Below are positions 41,809 to 58,357 of a stretch of DNA of 64,000 bases, in pieces. The stretch's first letter is position 1. Every line of letters starts with the position of its first letter. The stretch lies in assembly GCF_006546935.1 (NCBI RefSeq), contig NZ_SMDN01000001.1:1-64000 (forward strand). The letters are read 5' to 3'. Source of the stretch: Mycoplasmopsis mucosicanis (GTDB taxonomy: Bacteria > Bacillota_I > Bacilli_A > Mycoplasmatales > Metamycoplasmataceae). The notes under the pieces were generated by a model. It was not told the DNA's origin and made no database searches. It was given only the letters and a program-made list of their open reading frames with translations. The position numbers were made by a program, and so were the translations under genes.

Positions 41809-42636
41809 ATGCCTGAAATGCCTGAAGTAAGCACGATTGTTAATGCTTTGAGACCTTATGTGAAAGGTGCAAAAATTATTGATATTGAAGTCTATAATGC
41901 AAAATTAATTAAAGATATTAGTGCCGCAGATTTTACCAATACACTGAAAAATGAGTATATTTTGGATGTTGAAAACTTAGGAAAACATATCATATTTAAA
42001 TTAAGTAATGACTTATTTTTAATAAGTCATTTAAGAATGAGTGGAAATTATAGTTTTTATAATAAATACCATCCACCTATGCACCATGACCATATAATCT
42101 TAAGACTTGATAAAGGATTTTTATATTACAATGATCCAAGAGCATTTGGTACATTTCATTTGCGCAATACTTTTAATTTGTATACAAGCAAACCATTAAT
42201 GAATTTAGGTGTTGAACCACTAAAATTAGATACACATAATTTATGAAATAAAATCAAAAATCGCTCTATTGCAATTAAAAATGTGTTATTAAATCAAAAT
42301 TTAATTTTAGGAATAGGGAATATCTATGCTAATGAGGCATTATGAAGTTGTAAAATTCACCCGCTTACACCAGTTAAAGCATTAAGTTATGAACAGTTTA
42401 ATGAATTAGTATTATGTGTTGGTAAAATTATGAATGAAGCAACATTAAAAGGTGGATCATCAATTCAATCTTATTCTTCCTTGAATGGTGTAAAAGGTAC
42501 ATATCAAAATGAACTTAAAGTTCATGGAAGAGAAAATTTAAATTGCTTAAGATGTCAAAATAGATTGCAAAAAATTTGAGTCGGTGGTCGTGGAAGCGTT
42601 TTTTGTAGCGAGTGTCAGAAGGAAAAAAATGTATAA
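41809..42636 (+). CDS. mutM: Formamidopyrimidine-DNA glycosylase
   Basis: 275 residues. Removes oxidised purines. Catalytic N terminus PEMPEV (after Met removal Pro1, Glu2), Lys in GKHIIFKL, HHRMSG-like ISHLRMSG, ILGIGNIYANEALW (helix-two-turn-helix) and a C-terminal zinc finger CLRCQNRLQKIW...CSECQ. The position just after the ATG at 41809 with AGGAGAAAT is the only start that gives PEMPEV. Overlaps the Smr gene by 8 bases. Confidence 0.96.
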
Positions 42637-42892
42637 AATAGATTTACATGGTCATAATGTTGAACAAGCAATAGGAAAATTAACTTCAACTATCTATTTA
42701 GCTGAATTAAATGGACATGATGTAATTGAAATTGTTGCCGGTAAAGGAACAGGTGCAATGCAAGTAACTGTTGAAGAATTTTTGAGCAGCGGTGGATATG
42801 ATTTTGAACGTCAGCGAGACGGTGTTTATGTGGTTTATATTGCAAAAACTCGTTTAGATGACTGAAATATTCAAGATATTATTGAAAACTAG
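42629..42892 (+). CDS. Stand-alone Smr domain protein
   Basis: 87 residues, consisting of a single Smr domain: IDLHGHNVEQAIGKL (DLHG motif) and VIEIVAGKGTGAM (the GxGxG-type loop). Usually found at the C terminus of MutS2, where it is a nuclease domain; stand-alone forms are known. The ATG at 42629 has AGAAGGAAA ahead and lies inside the end of mutM; a longer in-frame start inside mutM is unlikely. Confidence 0.85.
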
Positions 42893-42914
42893 TCAGTATT
42901 ACATAGAATAATAA

Positions 42915-42920
42915 TATAAT
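42915..42920 (+). promoter_or_regulatory. -10 of the first paralogous lipoprotein gene
   Basis: TATAAT, 42 bases before the ATG; AGAGGTATA is the ribosome site. Confidence 0.4.
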
Positions 42921-42962
42921 TTAAATATTAATTACATATTTATATAAGAGGTATATCTAAAA

Positions 42963-43550
42963 ATGAAAAATAAATGACTAATTTCACTCGGTGCAATTAC
43001 ATCAAGTTTTGCAGCAATGCCTTTACTTGCTGCTGGTTGCAGTCAAAAAGGTCTTAAATTAATTAAAAATGATGAAAATCTAAAAGGTAAAGAAGTTGAC
43101 GATGATTCTCAAGATGATCGTAAAAAAGCAGTATATTTTTCAGTTACTGAAGAAAAAATTGATTTATCTAAAATAAAATTATCATTAATAAAACCAATCG
43201 AAAAAGATAAATTATTTACTAGAAAAAATGTAGAAGGTTTTACAGCTTACTTCCAATCTTTTGAAAATGAAAACCAATTTCAATTCAAACCAGATTCTAG
43301 TGATAAAAAAGTCTATCAAGGTGAACCATTTGCAAAATTGTTAAATATTCCTGATGGTTATACAATAACAAATGTACAAAAACCTGTCTATGTTAGCGGC
43401 AAAGGTTATAAAAATGCAAGTGGTTTTATTAAATTAACTCAGGAAGGTGATGGTTGAAAAGCAACATTTAGACTATTCAGAAAAGGTTCTAAAAATGTTG
43501 ATCCAGCTGTGTCAACTGAAGTTTATGAGTTATTCATTCCAAACAAATAG
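42963..43550 (+). CDS. Lipoprotein, paralogue 1 of a tandem pair
   Basis: 195 residues. Signal peptide MKNKWLISLGAITSSFAAMP with lipobox LLAAGC. It shares with the next gene the leader, the KIDLSKIKLSLIKPIEKDKLF block, EGEPFAKLLNIPDGYTI-like block (QGEPFAKLLNIPDGYTITN) and the C-terminal GWKATFRLFRKG(S/T)K...PAVSTEVYE. It lacks the low-complexity insert of paralogue 2. Probably a surface antigen of a lineage-specific family; function unknown. Confidence 0.8.
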
Positions 43551-43556
43551 TTTAAG

Positions 43557-43577
43557 TCAGCTTTAGGCTGATTTTTT
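43557..43577 (+). terminator. Terminator of lipoprotein 1
   Basis: TCAGC pairs with GCTGA, followed by TTTTTT. Confidence 0.65.
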
Positions 43578-43658
43578 GCTAATCTTGCAAAAAATCATTA
43601 TAGTTATGCATAAAATGTCTTTCAAGGTTGAATATATAGTTAATATACTTAAAAAGAA

Positions 43659-43664
43659 TATAAT
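43659..43664 (+). promoter_or_regulatory. -10 of the second paralogous lipoprotein gene
   Basis: TATAAT, 32 bases before the ATG, followed by ACGAGGTAC as ribosome site. No long homopolymer or dinucleotide tract that would suggest phase variation is seen. Confidence 0.4.
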
Positions 43665-43696
43665 TTATTTACAACAAAACAAATTACGAGGTACTA

Positions 43697-44539
43697 ATGA
43701 AAAATAAATGATTGATAACTCTTGGTGCAATTACTTCAAGCATTGTAGCCGCTCCATTGGTGATTGCCGCAGGATGCAACGACCAAAATAAAGATGGAAA
43801 AGGCAAAGATAATACAGGTAATACTCAACCAGGTAAAAACGAAAAGCAAAACAACGATAATAATGCCGGTGGTAATACAGGCAATACTCAATCAGGTCAA
43901 AATGAAGACCAAAAAAGTGGACAAGATTCTACTGATAAACAAGCAGTTAAATTAGTTAAAGACGATGCAAGTCTTGAAGGTACATTACCTAAAGGAGTAG
44001 ATGTTAAAAAACACAAAGAAGTAAAATATACATCATTTGTCAAAAATGTAAAAATTTTCGATGTTTCAAAATTAACTCTAGAATTATTAAAACCTATTGA
44101 TGAGGATAAGTTAATAACCAATAAAAAAGACAAAAACAAAAAACAAGTCTTTTGACAAGATCACAAGAGCGAAAATGAATTTCGTTTTAAATCAGAAACC
44201 GACAAATTCTATGAAGGTGAAACATTTGCTAAATTGCTAAATATTCCAGAAGGATACACAATCGCAAATGCTGAAAATCCAATTTATCACCCTAATCCAA
44301 AAAATAAAAATAAAAAAGCTCACAAAAAAGATAAAAATAAAAAAGGTCACAAAGAAATGGCTGCAAAAATGGACGAAAAAATGACCGAAATACAAGATTC
44401 TAGAGCTAGTTCATATATAGATGTTACTAAAGATGAAAAAGGGTGAAAAGCAACATTTAGATTATTTAGAAAAGGCACTAAAGATGTTGCGCCTGCTGTG
44501 TCAACTGAAGTTTATGAAGTTTACTTTATAGCTGCCTAA
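43697..44539 (+). CDS. Lipoprotein, paralogue 2 with repeat-bearing insert
   Basis: 280 residues. MKNKWLITLGAITSSIVAAP, lipobox VIAAGC. After the Cys a Gly/Asn/Gln/Lys-rich stretch contains a 21-residue partial duplication (TGNTQPGKNEKQ and TGNTQSGQNEDQ). The domain shared with paralogue 1 follows, interrupted near residue 200 by a Lys-rich insert with a repeated KNKKAHKK/KNKKGHKE. The low-complexity parts resemble stalks of variable surface lipoproteins. Function unknown. Confidence 0.8.
43811..43920 (+). repeat. Tandem 63-bp partial repeat inside lipoprotein 2
   Basis: AATACAGGTAATACTCAA at 43811 recurs as AATACAGGCAATACTCAA at 43874, exactly 63 bases (21 codons) later, so repeat-number change would keep the frame. 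Confidence 0.7.
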
Positions 44540-44545
44540 AATAAA

Positions 44546-44572
44546 GAAAAAATCAGCATTAATGCTGATTTT
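44546..44572. terminator. Hairpin between lipoprotein 2 and rpoC
   Basis: AAAAATCAGCAT pairs with ATGCTGATTTTT. It serves the plus-strand lipoprotein and could also serve rpoC, ending at 44603 on the other strand. Confidence 0.8.
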
Positions 44573-44602
44573 TGTTTGCGCTTTGGAGCGTTAATTAATG
44601 AA

Positions 44603-49016
<4,414 letters not shown>

Positions 49017-49024
<8 letters not shown>

Positions 49025-52000
49025 TTAAGCCTCCTGAAGTGTCAAAGTGTTGAAGAGATGAATCTTCATCATCGCTATCAACTTCATTTATATCTAATTT
49101 CATACCTAAGCCCCTAAGTTCATATTTAAGAACGTTAAATGATTCAGGTACTCCTGGTTTTGGTAATTCTCTTCCAGATGCTAATGCAGCATAAAGTAAA
49201 TTACGACCATTTATATCATCAGATTTATAAGTTAGAATTTCTTGAAGAATGTTTGTAGCACCATACGATTCAATAGCTCATGTTTCCATTTCACCAAATC
49301 TTTGACCACCATTTTGTGATTTACCACCTAATGGTTGTTGAGTAATTAATGAATAAGGACCAACTGAACGAGCGTGCATTTTATCATCAACCATGTGGTT
49401 AAGTTTTAGCATATACATCACACCAACAGACACAGGGTTGTCAAATTTTTCACCAGTAATAGGATCAATTAAGATCTGTTTTCCTGAAACAGGAAGATTT
49501 GCTTCTTTAATTACATCATAAATTGCTTCTTTTTTAATACCATCAAAAGCACGAGTAACAAACTTGGTATTCAACGATCTTGCAGCCATACCTAAATGGA
49601 TTTCAAGAACTTGACCAATGTTCATACGTGAAGGAACCCCTTGAGGGTTTAACATTACATCAACTGGAGTACCATCTTCTAAGTGTGGCATATCTTCTTC
49701 TGGAAGTACTATTGAAACAACACCTTTGTTACCGTGACGTCCAGACATTTTGTCGCCGACTTTAATTTTTCGTTTTACAGCAATAGAAACCTTAACAATT
49801 TTGTCAATACCATCTTCTAATTGGTCTTTGTTTTCTCTGCTTAAAATTTCAACACCAATTACAGTACCACCATGACCATTTTTAACTTTTAATGATGTGT
49901 CTTTTACAGGAGTTTGTCTTTGTTGTAATACTGCTAAAAGCAATTTTTCTTCTTGTGAAGGGTTGTCATCACCTTTAGGACTTACTCTACCAACTAAAAC
50001 ATCACCAGGAACAACATCACTACCTACACGAACAATACCTAACTCATCAAGATGACGTGTTGAATATTTAGAAACGTTAGGAATATCAGAAGTTAATTCA
50101 TCATCACCTGCTTTTGAAGATCTAAATTGAATTGTTTGTTCTTCAATGTGTATTGATGTAAAGACATCATCTTTAACCAATCTTTCGTTAAGAATTACAG
50201 CATCTTCATAGTTATAACCTTTATAGGTGCTAAATGCAACAAGAACATTTTTACCTAATGCTAATTCACCATTTTGGAATGATGAACCATCAACAAGTAA
50301 TTGACCTTTTTTGATTTCTTGGCCTTCTTTAACTAATGGTTTTTGATGAATAACTGTATCTTGGTTTGAACGTTGGAAATTTTTAAGGTTGTAGGTATCT
50401 AAACCGCCTTTTAAATTTCGAACCTTGATTTTTCTTCCATCAACAAATTCAACTAGACCATCTGCTTTTGCAACAAAGTTACCAGATGAATATTTTGCAA
50501 TTTCACTTTCAATACCTGTAGCAACATAAGGAGCTTCAGCTTCAAGCAAAGGAACTGCTTGACGTTGCATGTTAGCCCCCATAAGAGCACGGTTAGCATC
50601 ATCATTTTCTAGAAAAGGAATGCAACCAGCTGCAACCGAAACCATTTGATTAGGTGCAACTTCAATAAAATCAATTTCATCAGCATTACCAATTTGATAA
50701 GTATAGTTATGACGAATTGTAATGTTATTGTCGATAATTTGGTTGTTTTTGTCAACTTTTACTGTAGATTGTGCAATTTTGTAGCCCATTTCATCAGCAG
50801 CAGTTAAATAAACTGGTTCGCTATAATCAACTACACCATTTTCAACTCTATAATATGGAGTTTCTAAAAAGCCAAATTCATTAACTTTTGCATAAGTTGC
50901 AAAGTTCAAAATCAAACCGATGTTTGGACCTTCAGGAGTTTCAATTGGACAAATACGTCCATAATGAGTTGCGTGCACGTCACGAACCTCAAATTGAGCA
51001 GTGTCTCTGTTAAGACCACCAGGTCCTAAAGAAGTAATACGTCTCTCATTAGAAATTTCCGCAAGTGGATTGATTTGATCCATAAATTGTGAAAGTTTTG
51101 AAGAGTTAAAGAACGTTTTCATTTGATTTGAAATTAATTTGTTGTTTGTAACATTTTTTGGAGTTACTTTTTCAGGATCTTTAGCACCCATACGTTCTCT
51201 AGTTGTTTTTTCTAATTTAGAAAGACCAACTTTTAAGTTATTTTGAACTAGTTCGCCAACTGCAACTATACGTTTGTTGGTCAATGCATCAGGATCATCA
51301 TCTTGACCAATTCCATCAAGAAGGTTGAAATAATAATTAATTGTTGCAATAAGATCAGAAACAACAAGATGTGTTTCGTTAGCTTTAGGATCAGTACCTA
51401 TAACACGAACTGGTTCTTTTCCTTTTTCCATTCATTTTTTAGATGGATAAACTTTAATTGAAACGATTTTATCTCTTCTTTTTAACGAAACATTAGCTGG
51501 ATCACTTAATAATTTTGCATAAACAACATCTGTTTTAATGCATTTTAATTTTTCAGAAGGTAATTTTCCGTTATTAAAGTTTCATTGGATTAATACAGCT
51601 AACTTGTGTGTTAATTGTGTTCCAACTTCTAAAATGATTGGATTACCAGCTTTATCAACAATTTCAAGTTTTTCAGCCAAGATTGTACCTGAAATACGAT
51701 CAACTAAATTCAATTTTATGTTGAGCATATATCGACCAGTTTGACTTAAATTATAATGTCTTTTATGGAACAAAAGACTTGGTATTAAGTTGGCAATTGA
51801 TTCATCCGAAACACGGTCACCTTTACGCAATGTTCTAAATAAGTCATCTTGACAATTTCTTATAATTTCCTCACGAGTCATTTCTTCAGAAACAAGTTTT
51901 CTATCTCTACGAATAGATTCAATTAAAACTTCTGATTGACCAAAAAGCTCATAAATATCATCATGAGTTAAACCGAGCGCGCCTAAAAAAGTAATTAAAT

Positions 52001-52625
52001 TAACATTTTTGTTTTTGTCGATTTTTATTTTAACTGTATCAGGGTTTTTTGATGTAACTTTGTGAGAAATTTCTACTCAAGAACCTAAACGAGGCAAAAT
52101 TTCAACCTTGTTAAAAAGGTCGTCAGATTGTTTATTACGAACTCCACGTCCAAAATATGCACCAGGCGAACGAATTAACTGACTCACGATAACTTTTTCA
52201 CTACCGTTGATTATAAAACTACCACCTGATGTCATTAAAGGTATTTCACCTAAAAACACTTCATCTTCATGAACTTGTCCATCAGTTGTGATTGTGGTTT
52301 TAAATTTACCATACAGTTTAGCTGCATAGTTTGTCCCTTTAACTTTTGCTTTTTGAACTTCGTCGTATTCTTTTGGTGGAATTTCTAGACGAACACTGTT
52401 GTGAATGTAGTCTAAAGTCACCATCTTGTTAGATGATGAAATTGGATAATGTTCTCTAATTGCTTCTTCAATTCCATATTTTTTAAATCATTCAAAAGAC
52501 TCTTTTGAAGTTTTTAAAAAATCTTGAACTTGAAAAATGGTTTTAGTTACTGAATAATCTCTTCTTTGTGTTCCTGCACCAAAATTTGAAATTTTGTAAG
52601 GGTGCATTGATTTATTTTCTTCCAT
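49017..52625 (-). CDS. rpoB: RNA polymerase beta subunit
   Basis: 1202 residues. Includes [32 protein letters not shown] (pieces: [26 protein letters not shown]), the rifampicin region, [37 protein letters not shown] and the C-terminal [15 protein letters not shown]. In the rif cluster the usual HKRRLSALGPGG reads [12 protein letters not shown]: the His of the HKR triplet is Asn here, a substitution reported in naturally rifampicin-resistant mycoplasmas. GGGAGAAAT precedes the ATG. Confidence 0.98.
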
Positions 52626-52724
52626 ATTTCTCCCTCTGTGTGTAGTGCTAAACTAATATATAAATATTAACATAAAATATTTTTTTACAAAATAAATTTT
52701 TGATTTTTTCAAATTATTTGTTTT

Positions 52725-52766
52725 TTTACGAAAATACTCATTTTTGAGTACTTTTGGTAAAATTTA
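52725..52766 (-). repeat. Dispersed palindrome copy
   Basis: On the minus strand TTTTACCAAAAGTACTCAAA then AATGAGTATTTTCGTAAAA. It lies in the 277-base gap between divergent rpoB and nfo, which otherwise holds only A/T-rich promoter sequence. Confidence 0.8.
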
Positions 52767-52902
52767 AAAATTTATTTTTTGCCATATTGATAACATTTAG
52801 ATCAAAAATCGAAAAAAATATTTTTTTTGTTGCTATTGTTGATTAAAATTTAATAAGACTACAAATGAACTCAAATAAAAAAATCAACTGAAAGGTAAAA
52901 AA

Positions 52903-53742
52903 ATGATAAAACTTGGCTCACATGTTGGTTTCAATTCTCCAGACTATTTACTCGCAAGTGCTAAAACTTCTATTGATAATGGTGCAAATACTATGATGAT
53001 TTATGTTGGTGCACCACAAAACACAAAACGAGTTAATGTTGAAAAATATAAACTAGAAAAATTTAATGCAGAATATAGTGCTGTGCTAAAAAATGAGGAT
53101 ATTGTGGTTCATGCTCCTTATATTGTGAATCTTGCTTCTCCTCTAAAGGGAGACTTTGCTGTTGAATTTTTAATTGAGGAAATTAAAAGAGTTGATTATA
53201 TAGGTGCAAAATACCTAGTTTTACATCCAGGTGCATATACAAAATTCACAAAAGAATTAGCAATTGAAACGCTTATTGAAAATTTAAAAAAAATCATTGC
53301 AAAAACTAAAAATGTTGTCATTTGTCTTGAAACAATGTCGGGAAAAGGTAGCGAAATTTTTAGTGATTTTGCAACAATGAAATATGTTTTAGACACACTT
53401 AACTCACCTCGAATTCAACTTTGCCTAGACACTTGTCATCTCTGAGATGCGGGCTATAACATTAAAAAATACGCTGAATTTAAAGATGAATTGAATAGTT
53501 TTGGCTTACTAAAATATGTAAAAGTTATCCATTTAAATGATTCATTAAACGATATAAATTCGCACAAAGATAGACATGCAAACATTGATAAAGGTTTTAT
53601 TGGACTTGAAACACTAGCTAAATTTGTTTTTGATAAGGATTTTGATAATATTCCAATAATTTTAGAAACTCCTTGAACGGATCAGGGACCAATTTATAAA
53701 GAAGAAATTCAAATGCTTTTAAATTACAATATTAAAAACTAA
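52903..53742 (+). CDS. nfo: Endonuclease IV
   Basis: 279 residues. AP endonuclease of base-excision repair. All nine metal ligands of the TIM-barrel family can be found: His in VVHAPY and LVLHPG, Glu in CLETMSGKG, Asp and His in [10 protein letters not shown], His in VIHLNDS, Asp and His in DRHANI, Glu in ILETPW. AAAGGT is the ribosome site. Confidence 0.97.
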
Positions 53743-53760
53743 GTGAATAATTAATTAAAG

Positions 53761-53766
53761 TATAAT
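53761..53766 (+). promoter_or_regulatory. -10 of the 564-residue membrane protein gene; leaderless transcript likely
   Basis: TATAAT ends six bases before the ATG, the same distance as at holA, with no Shine-Dalgarno. Confidence 0.5.
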
Positions 53767-53772
53767 AAACAT

Positions 53773-55467
53773 ATGAAAAATATTGCAACGGAAAAACCCG
53801 TCATTTATAAACCTTATTTTGCAAAAATTGAGCAAAAAAAACAAAATGAAATTATCGCTACTCAATCATTAGGTATAGGAGCTGAATTCATTAAGTTTTT
53901 CTTGCTTGTTTTGCTTGTTTCTATATTGCTTTTATTTCAATTTTCACATCATTTAATCAAAGATGATGCAGTAGTTTCAAAAATTGAAATAATATATAAA
54001 TATTCTTTAGGTTTATCGTTTGGTAATTTAGCTTGGTTTATTGTTTTTGGTATTTTTGCATCACTTGTAATCAATTGAGCTGAAGCAATATTGAAAAAAT
54101 ATTACTGCTTTTGACTCAAACATTACACTCGAGTAGATTACTGAATCATTCGCAAACGAGTAAAAATGTTTTTATGAATGAATATACTCGTTTTTGTGTT
54201 GATTTATCATTGATTCTTGGTTTCACAAAGACAATTGAGTTCAAATTTTGTCTATAATAGTGAAGATCTAAAAAACATTTTTATAAGAGGATGATATTGA
54301 TCTTTTACACAAGATTCAAGTAGCAATAATTTAGGTCATATAGGAATTTTTCTTGATAGCATTCTAAACATTTTGCACATTGTGGCAGTAAGTCCATGAC
54401 TAGTATTAACATTAATTTTATTGATTCAACTATTAGCTTGATTATATTTACTTACACTTAAGCCATCTACCTACTTCAAATATTTTGCAGGTAATAAAAA
54501 CCTAAAAATTGTTAAAGCTCAACTCAAAAAAATCAATAATATTTTTCACTACACAAATGAAACTGAACGTTATTTAAACTATTTAATACTTTCAGCGCAA
54601 GTACTTGAAATTGATATCAACACAGTTTCGATGAATAAATTAATTAAATTAATTAAAAAAGACATTGATATTGTTGCTCAAAACCCTTTAACATCTAAGT
54701 TTTTCATTAAACCACAAAAACTTAAAAAACGATCTAGCGATCAAAATGATGAGTTTGTTGAAAATATTGACCGCGAGTTAAATAAAAGCAGTATTGATGA
54801 ACATGAAGATAATCAAGTAGTAATTATTGAAGCACAAACAAATAGTGAAATTTCCCAAAACACTGATAATTCAGTAGTTTTAGAAGAAAACAACAATTAT
54901 TTAACACATTCAAATAACACAGAAACTCAAGATAATAATATTGAAACTAATAATCACGCTTCTAATGAAGAACATGAAGAAGAAATAGCAGATTTATCAA
55001 AAAATGTTGATAGCACAGAGACTAGTATCCAATTAAACACCAACACAGTTGAGCAGTCAAATTTAACCAACAATATTGACAAGACCATTGAACTAAACAG
55101 TGTTTTAACAAGTGAATTCATTGCAAATCAGACAATTAAAGACATCACAAAACCAGAAACACAAACCGAATCAATAGTTATTAATGTCAATAGTGAAAAT
55201 GCTCAAACAAGTGATAAATCAACTAGAAAAATAGGATTTATAATTCCAAATACTGAAGAAACAAACATTGAACATGACGAACAAAAAAATGACGTAAACA
55301 CACAAAAAACAGTAGGTTTTGTCAATATAGACACATCTGAATTCAATACAGTTGAGACTGAAAAAACACAACAAAATGCAAATGAAACTCATTCTTCAGT
55401 TAACAAAAAAAATAAAAATTGTATAGAACTTGATGATGGTGATTGAGAAAGTCCTTTTGAGGCTTAA
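53773..55467 (+). CDS. Membrane protein with long acidic cytoplasmic tail
   Basis: 564 residues. Four membrane helices (FFLLVLLVSILLLFQF ~40-56; GNLAWFIVFGIFASLVI ~85-101; FLWMNILVFVLIYHWFLV ~131-148; WLVLTLILLIQLLAWLYLL ~206-225). After residue ~310 follows a disordered Asn/Thr/Glu-rich tail with related short motifs KIGFIIPNTEETN and TVGFVNIDTSEFN, ending LDDGDWESPFEA. Not recognised. Precedes the thioredoxin-fold gene by two bases and shares an operon with uvrC. Confidence 0.75.
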
Positions 55468-55469
55468 AT

Positions 55470-55808
55470 ATGAAACAGTTAAATTGAGATGAAGCACAAC
55501 ACATAATAAGCGACAAAAAAAACAAAAATAAAGTTTTTTTTGTAGTTTTTACTATGCATAATCAATTTGAATCAGCAGTCATGGAATATATTTACGATGA
55601 GATTTTTCAGGACTTCAAAAACGAAGGTAATGTTAAATGTATTCAAATTGATATTGATGAAGCAAAAATTTATCAAGATCTCAATGATAAATATCATATC
55701 CTTTCAGTTCCAATATTTTTAATAATCCAGAACAATCAAATTAAAAAACGTGGTATTGGTTTTTATCCTAAAGAAATTATTGTTGATTTCATTGAGGAGC
55801 ATTTATAG
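55470..55808 (+). CDS. Thioredoxin-fold protein without active-site cysteines
   Basis: 112 residues, thioredoxin-like in order: FFVVFTMHNQFESAVMEYI in the place of the FWAxWCxPCKxxxP helix, CIQIDIDEAKIYQDLNDKYHILSVPIFLII (pieces: CIQIDIDEAKIYQDL, YHILSVPIFLII) with the cis-Pro, and a C-terminal helix. The CxxC is replaced by MHNQ, so no disulphide chemistry is expected. Last base overlaps the GTG start of uvrC. Confidence 0.7.
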
Positions 55809-57526
55809 TGTCCAATTTCATTAAAGAAAAACTAAAAACAGTACCTAAATTACCTGGTGTTTATTTATGAAAAGACGCAGAAAACACTGTAATTTATGTC
55901 GGAAAAGCAAAAAACTTGAATCGAAGAATGAATCAATATTTAGAAGGATCAATAAACTCCTATAAAACTCATGCAATGGTTCAAAAAATTTCAGATTTTG
56001 AAATTTTTATAGTTCGAAACGATAAAGAAGCATTGCTTTTAGAAAAGCAATTTATTGAAAAATATAATCCAGAGTTCAATATTTTGCTACTTGATGACCG
56101 GCGTTATCCATACATAAAAGTTGAACTCAAAAACGGAAAGCTTGATATTTTAATTGTGCGTAAGATTACCAAAAAAGAGAGCTCGTCTATATTTTATTTT
56201 GGCCCTTTTCCACAAGGTTATGGAGCTGGAGTTATTCTTAAACTTCTTCAACGTGAAGCATTTTTTGAAAATGGTCTTAAGATAAGCAACACAGACATTG
56301 AATTTTGAAAACAAAAATTTCAACACATTAAGAACATAATAACATTCCAAAAAAAATATATCCAAGAACTTAGACAAAAAATGTTACAAGCAAGCAATAA
56401 ATTGCAATTCGAAATTGCTCTAGACATTAAAAACAGTTTGCAATACTTAGAAAAAATTTCGCAAGAACAAATAATTGAGTTAAAAAATTTTCAAAATATT
56501 GATGTTTTTGCTTTCAAAATAATAGAAAATAAAATGCATCTTACTGTGTTGTTTTATCGCCATGGTAATCTAATTGGAAATGACAACTTAAGTATTGACC
56601 TCTATATTGATGAGTATGAAACGTTATTGAACTTATTTAATGCATATTATTTGAATACAATTAAACCTGATGCAATAATTCTTGACAATAATCTAGAGCA
56701 TTATAACTTCCAAAATGCAACTGATTTTAAATTTATATTCCCTAAAAGTGGAAACTATGAAAAAATAATGCAGTTAGCATACTTAAATTTAGAACAATAT
56801 TGTTCTAAAAATATTGCTCATATCAAGAGCATTGAAGAAAAAAACTTCACATTGACAAAAGAACTATCAAAATACACAAATGGAAAATTGTGTTCAAAAA
56901 TTATTGCATTTGATAATTCAAATTATGCAAATACTCTCCCTGTTGGTGTTGCAGTTGCGTATGTAAATGGCTTAAAAAACAAGCATTATTATAGAAAATT
57001 CAATCATTTTTCAATAGAATCGCGACATTCAGATGTTGAATATATGCGTCAAAGCGCTTTAAAATATTTTACAAATTTAGAAAAAAATCTTACACCTGAT
57101 TTAATAATTGCAGATGGAGGTCTTGCTCAAGTTCACGAAGTTAAGCGAGTATTAAAAGAACTCAATCTAAATTTCAGTGTAATAGGTCTTATAAAAGATA
57201 ATTATCACCGAACCTCTAAAATTGTTGATGTTAATGAAAAAACTAGCATCATTAAGCCACAAAATCTCAAAAATTTCCTTGCCGCTATACAAATTGAGGT
57301 TGATAGATTTGCAAAATCTCACTATCATAACCACAAAAAAATATCATCACTTGAAGGAAAATTGCAAAGAATTAAGGGTTTAGGTGAAAAATATGAGCAA
57401 AAATTGCTACAATACTTCAAGACATATACAAATATTTATAATGCATCATTCGATCAACTCTGTTTAGTGGTTCCAAAAAACATCGCTAAGAAAATTTTTG
57501 ATAAAGAATATCTGAAAGGAGATTAA
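55808..57526 (+). CDS. uvrC: UvrABC system subunit C
   Basis: 572 residues. Makes both incisions in nucleotide excision repair. GIY-YIG domain at the N terminus (PGVYLWKDAENTVIYVGKAKNL), UvrB-interaction helix region (FEIALDIKNSLQYLEKI), RNase-H-like core (IIAFDNSNY, PDLIIADGGLAQV) and a C-terminal helix-hairpin-helix (LQRIKGLGEKYEQKLLQYF). The start is GTG sharing its G with the preceding TAG; MSNFIKEKLKTVPKLPGVYL matches the family. The 3' end overlaps the next ATG by one base. Confidence 0.95.
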
Positions 57527-58326
57527 TGAATTTTAATCTAAACACAGCCAATGGTGCTAATACTGAATCAATAATTAATCCAATAGGTTTTTTTACTTCA
57601 ATCAATACATTAAACTCTTTAGTTGTTCTAATCTTACTAGCGCCGCTCATTGCACAAATTGTTTTTTGAAGAAAATTCAATAAAATGCATAAATATTTCA
57701 AAGAAAATAACTTAATTTTGGAATTCGTAAAGAAAGATCATTGAATTGCATTTTTAAAATTTATTATTCTTGGTGTTGTTGGTTTTGTTGTTCTTTTATT
57801 GACTTTTGTTATTGGTGAAAGTGCTTTTAAAAGCACTACATTATGACAAGAAAGTCGTTATGGTTTACTCATTTGTATTGGTATTATTGCTTTAATTTCT
57901 ATAATCGGTGTTATCCAAATGGCGATTTCATACAAAAAAATACACATAAACACAAGTTTTGACTGAGACAAGGTACTTGAGTACACAACGCAACATAATC
58001 TTAGTTTTTCAGTTCAAAAATTAGAAATCAGATGACTTGATCCAACAACAAAACAGTATGAAAAACAAAATCAAAAGGATGTTGTTGCTGAGTGAAAAAG
58101 AGTTGTGCATAACACTCGCTCTTTTTCAAAAGAGATTAAAGTACCAACAAAAATACTCAAATACTGACTAAAAAAAACAGATACATTCTTCTTTAAATTC
58201 GAAACACTTCCACAATATAAATATTTATTAGTTGCTTCAGCAGTTCTTAATCAACTCAATGAAGATGGTATCATTAACAATTTAGAAGAATCAATATCTT
58301 CATTTAAACAAAATGAATTTAAATAA
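57526..58326 (+). CDS. Membrane protein of unknown function
   Basis: 266 residues, read through many TGA codons. Three membrane helices (NSLVVLILLAPLIAQIVFW ~35-53; IAFLKFIILGVVGFVVLLLTFVIG in two parts ~76-99; YGLLICIGIIALISIIGVI ~113-131), then a soluble half with SFSVQKLEIRWLDPTTKQYE and KEIKVPTKILKYWLKK. Its ATG overlaps the uvrC stop, behind GAAAGGAG. Not recognised. Confidence 0.7.
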
Positions 58327-58329
58327 ATT

Positions 58330-58357
58330 AAAATTGGCTCACTAGCCAATTTTTTTT
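58330..58357. terminator. Terminator of the nfo-downstream operon
   Basis: AAAATTGGCT pairs with AGCCAATTTT, followed by T residues; the A-rich left side may also serve the convergent gene. Confidence 0.85.
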
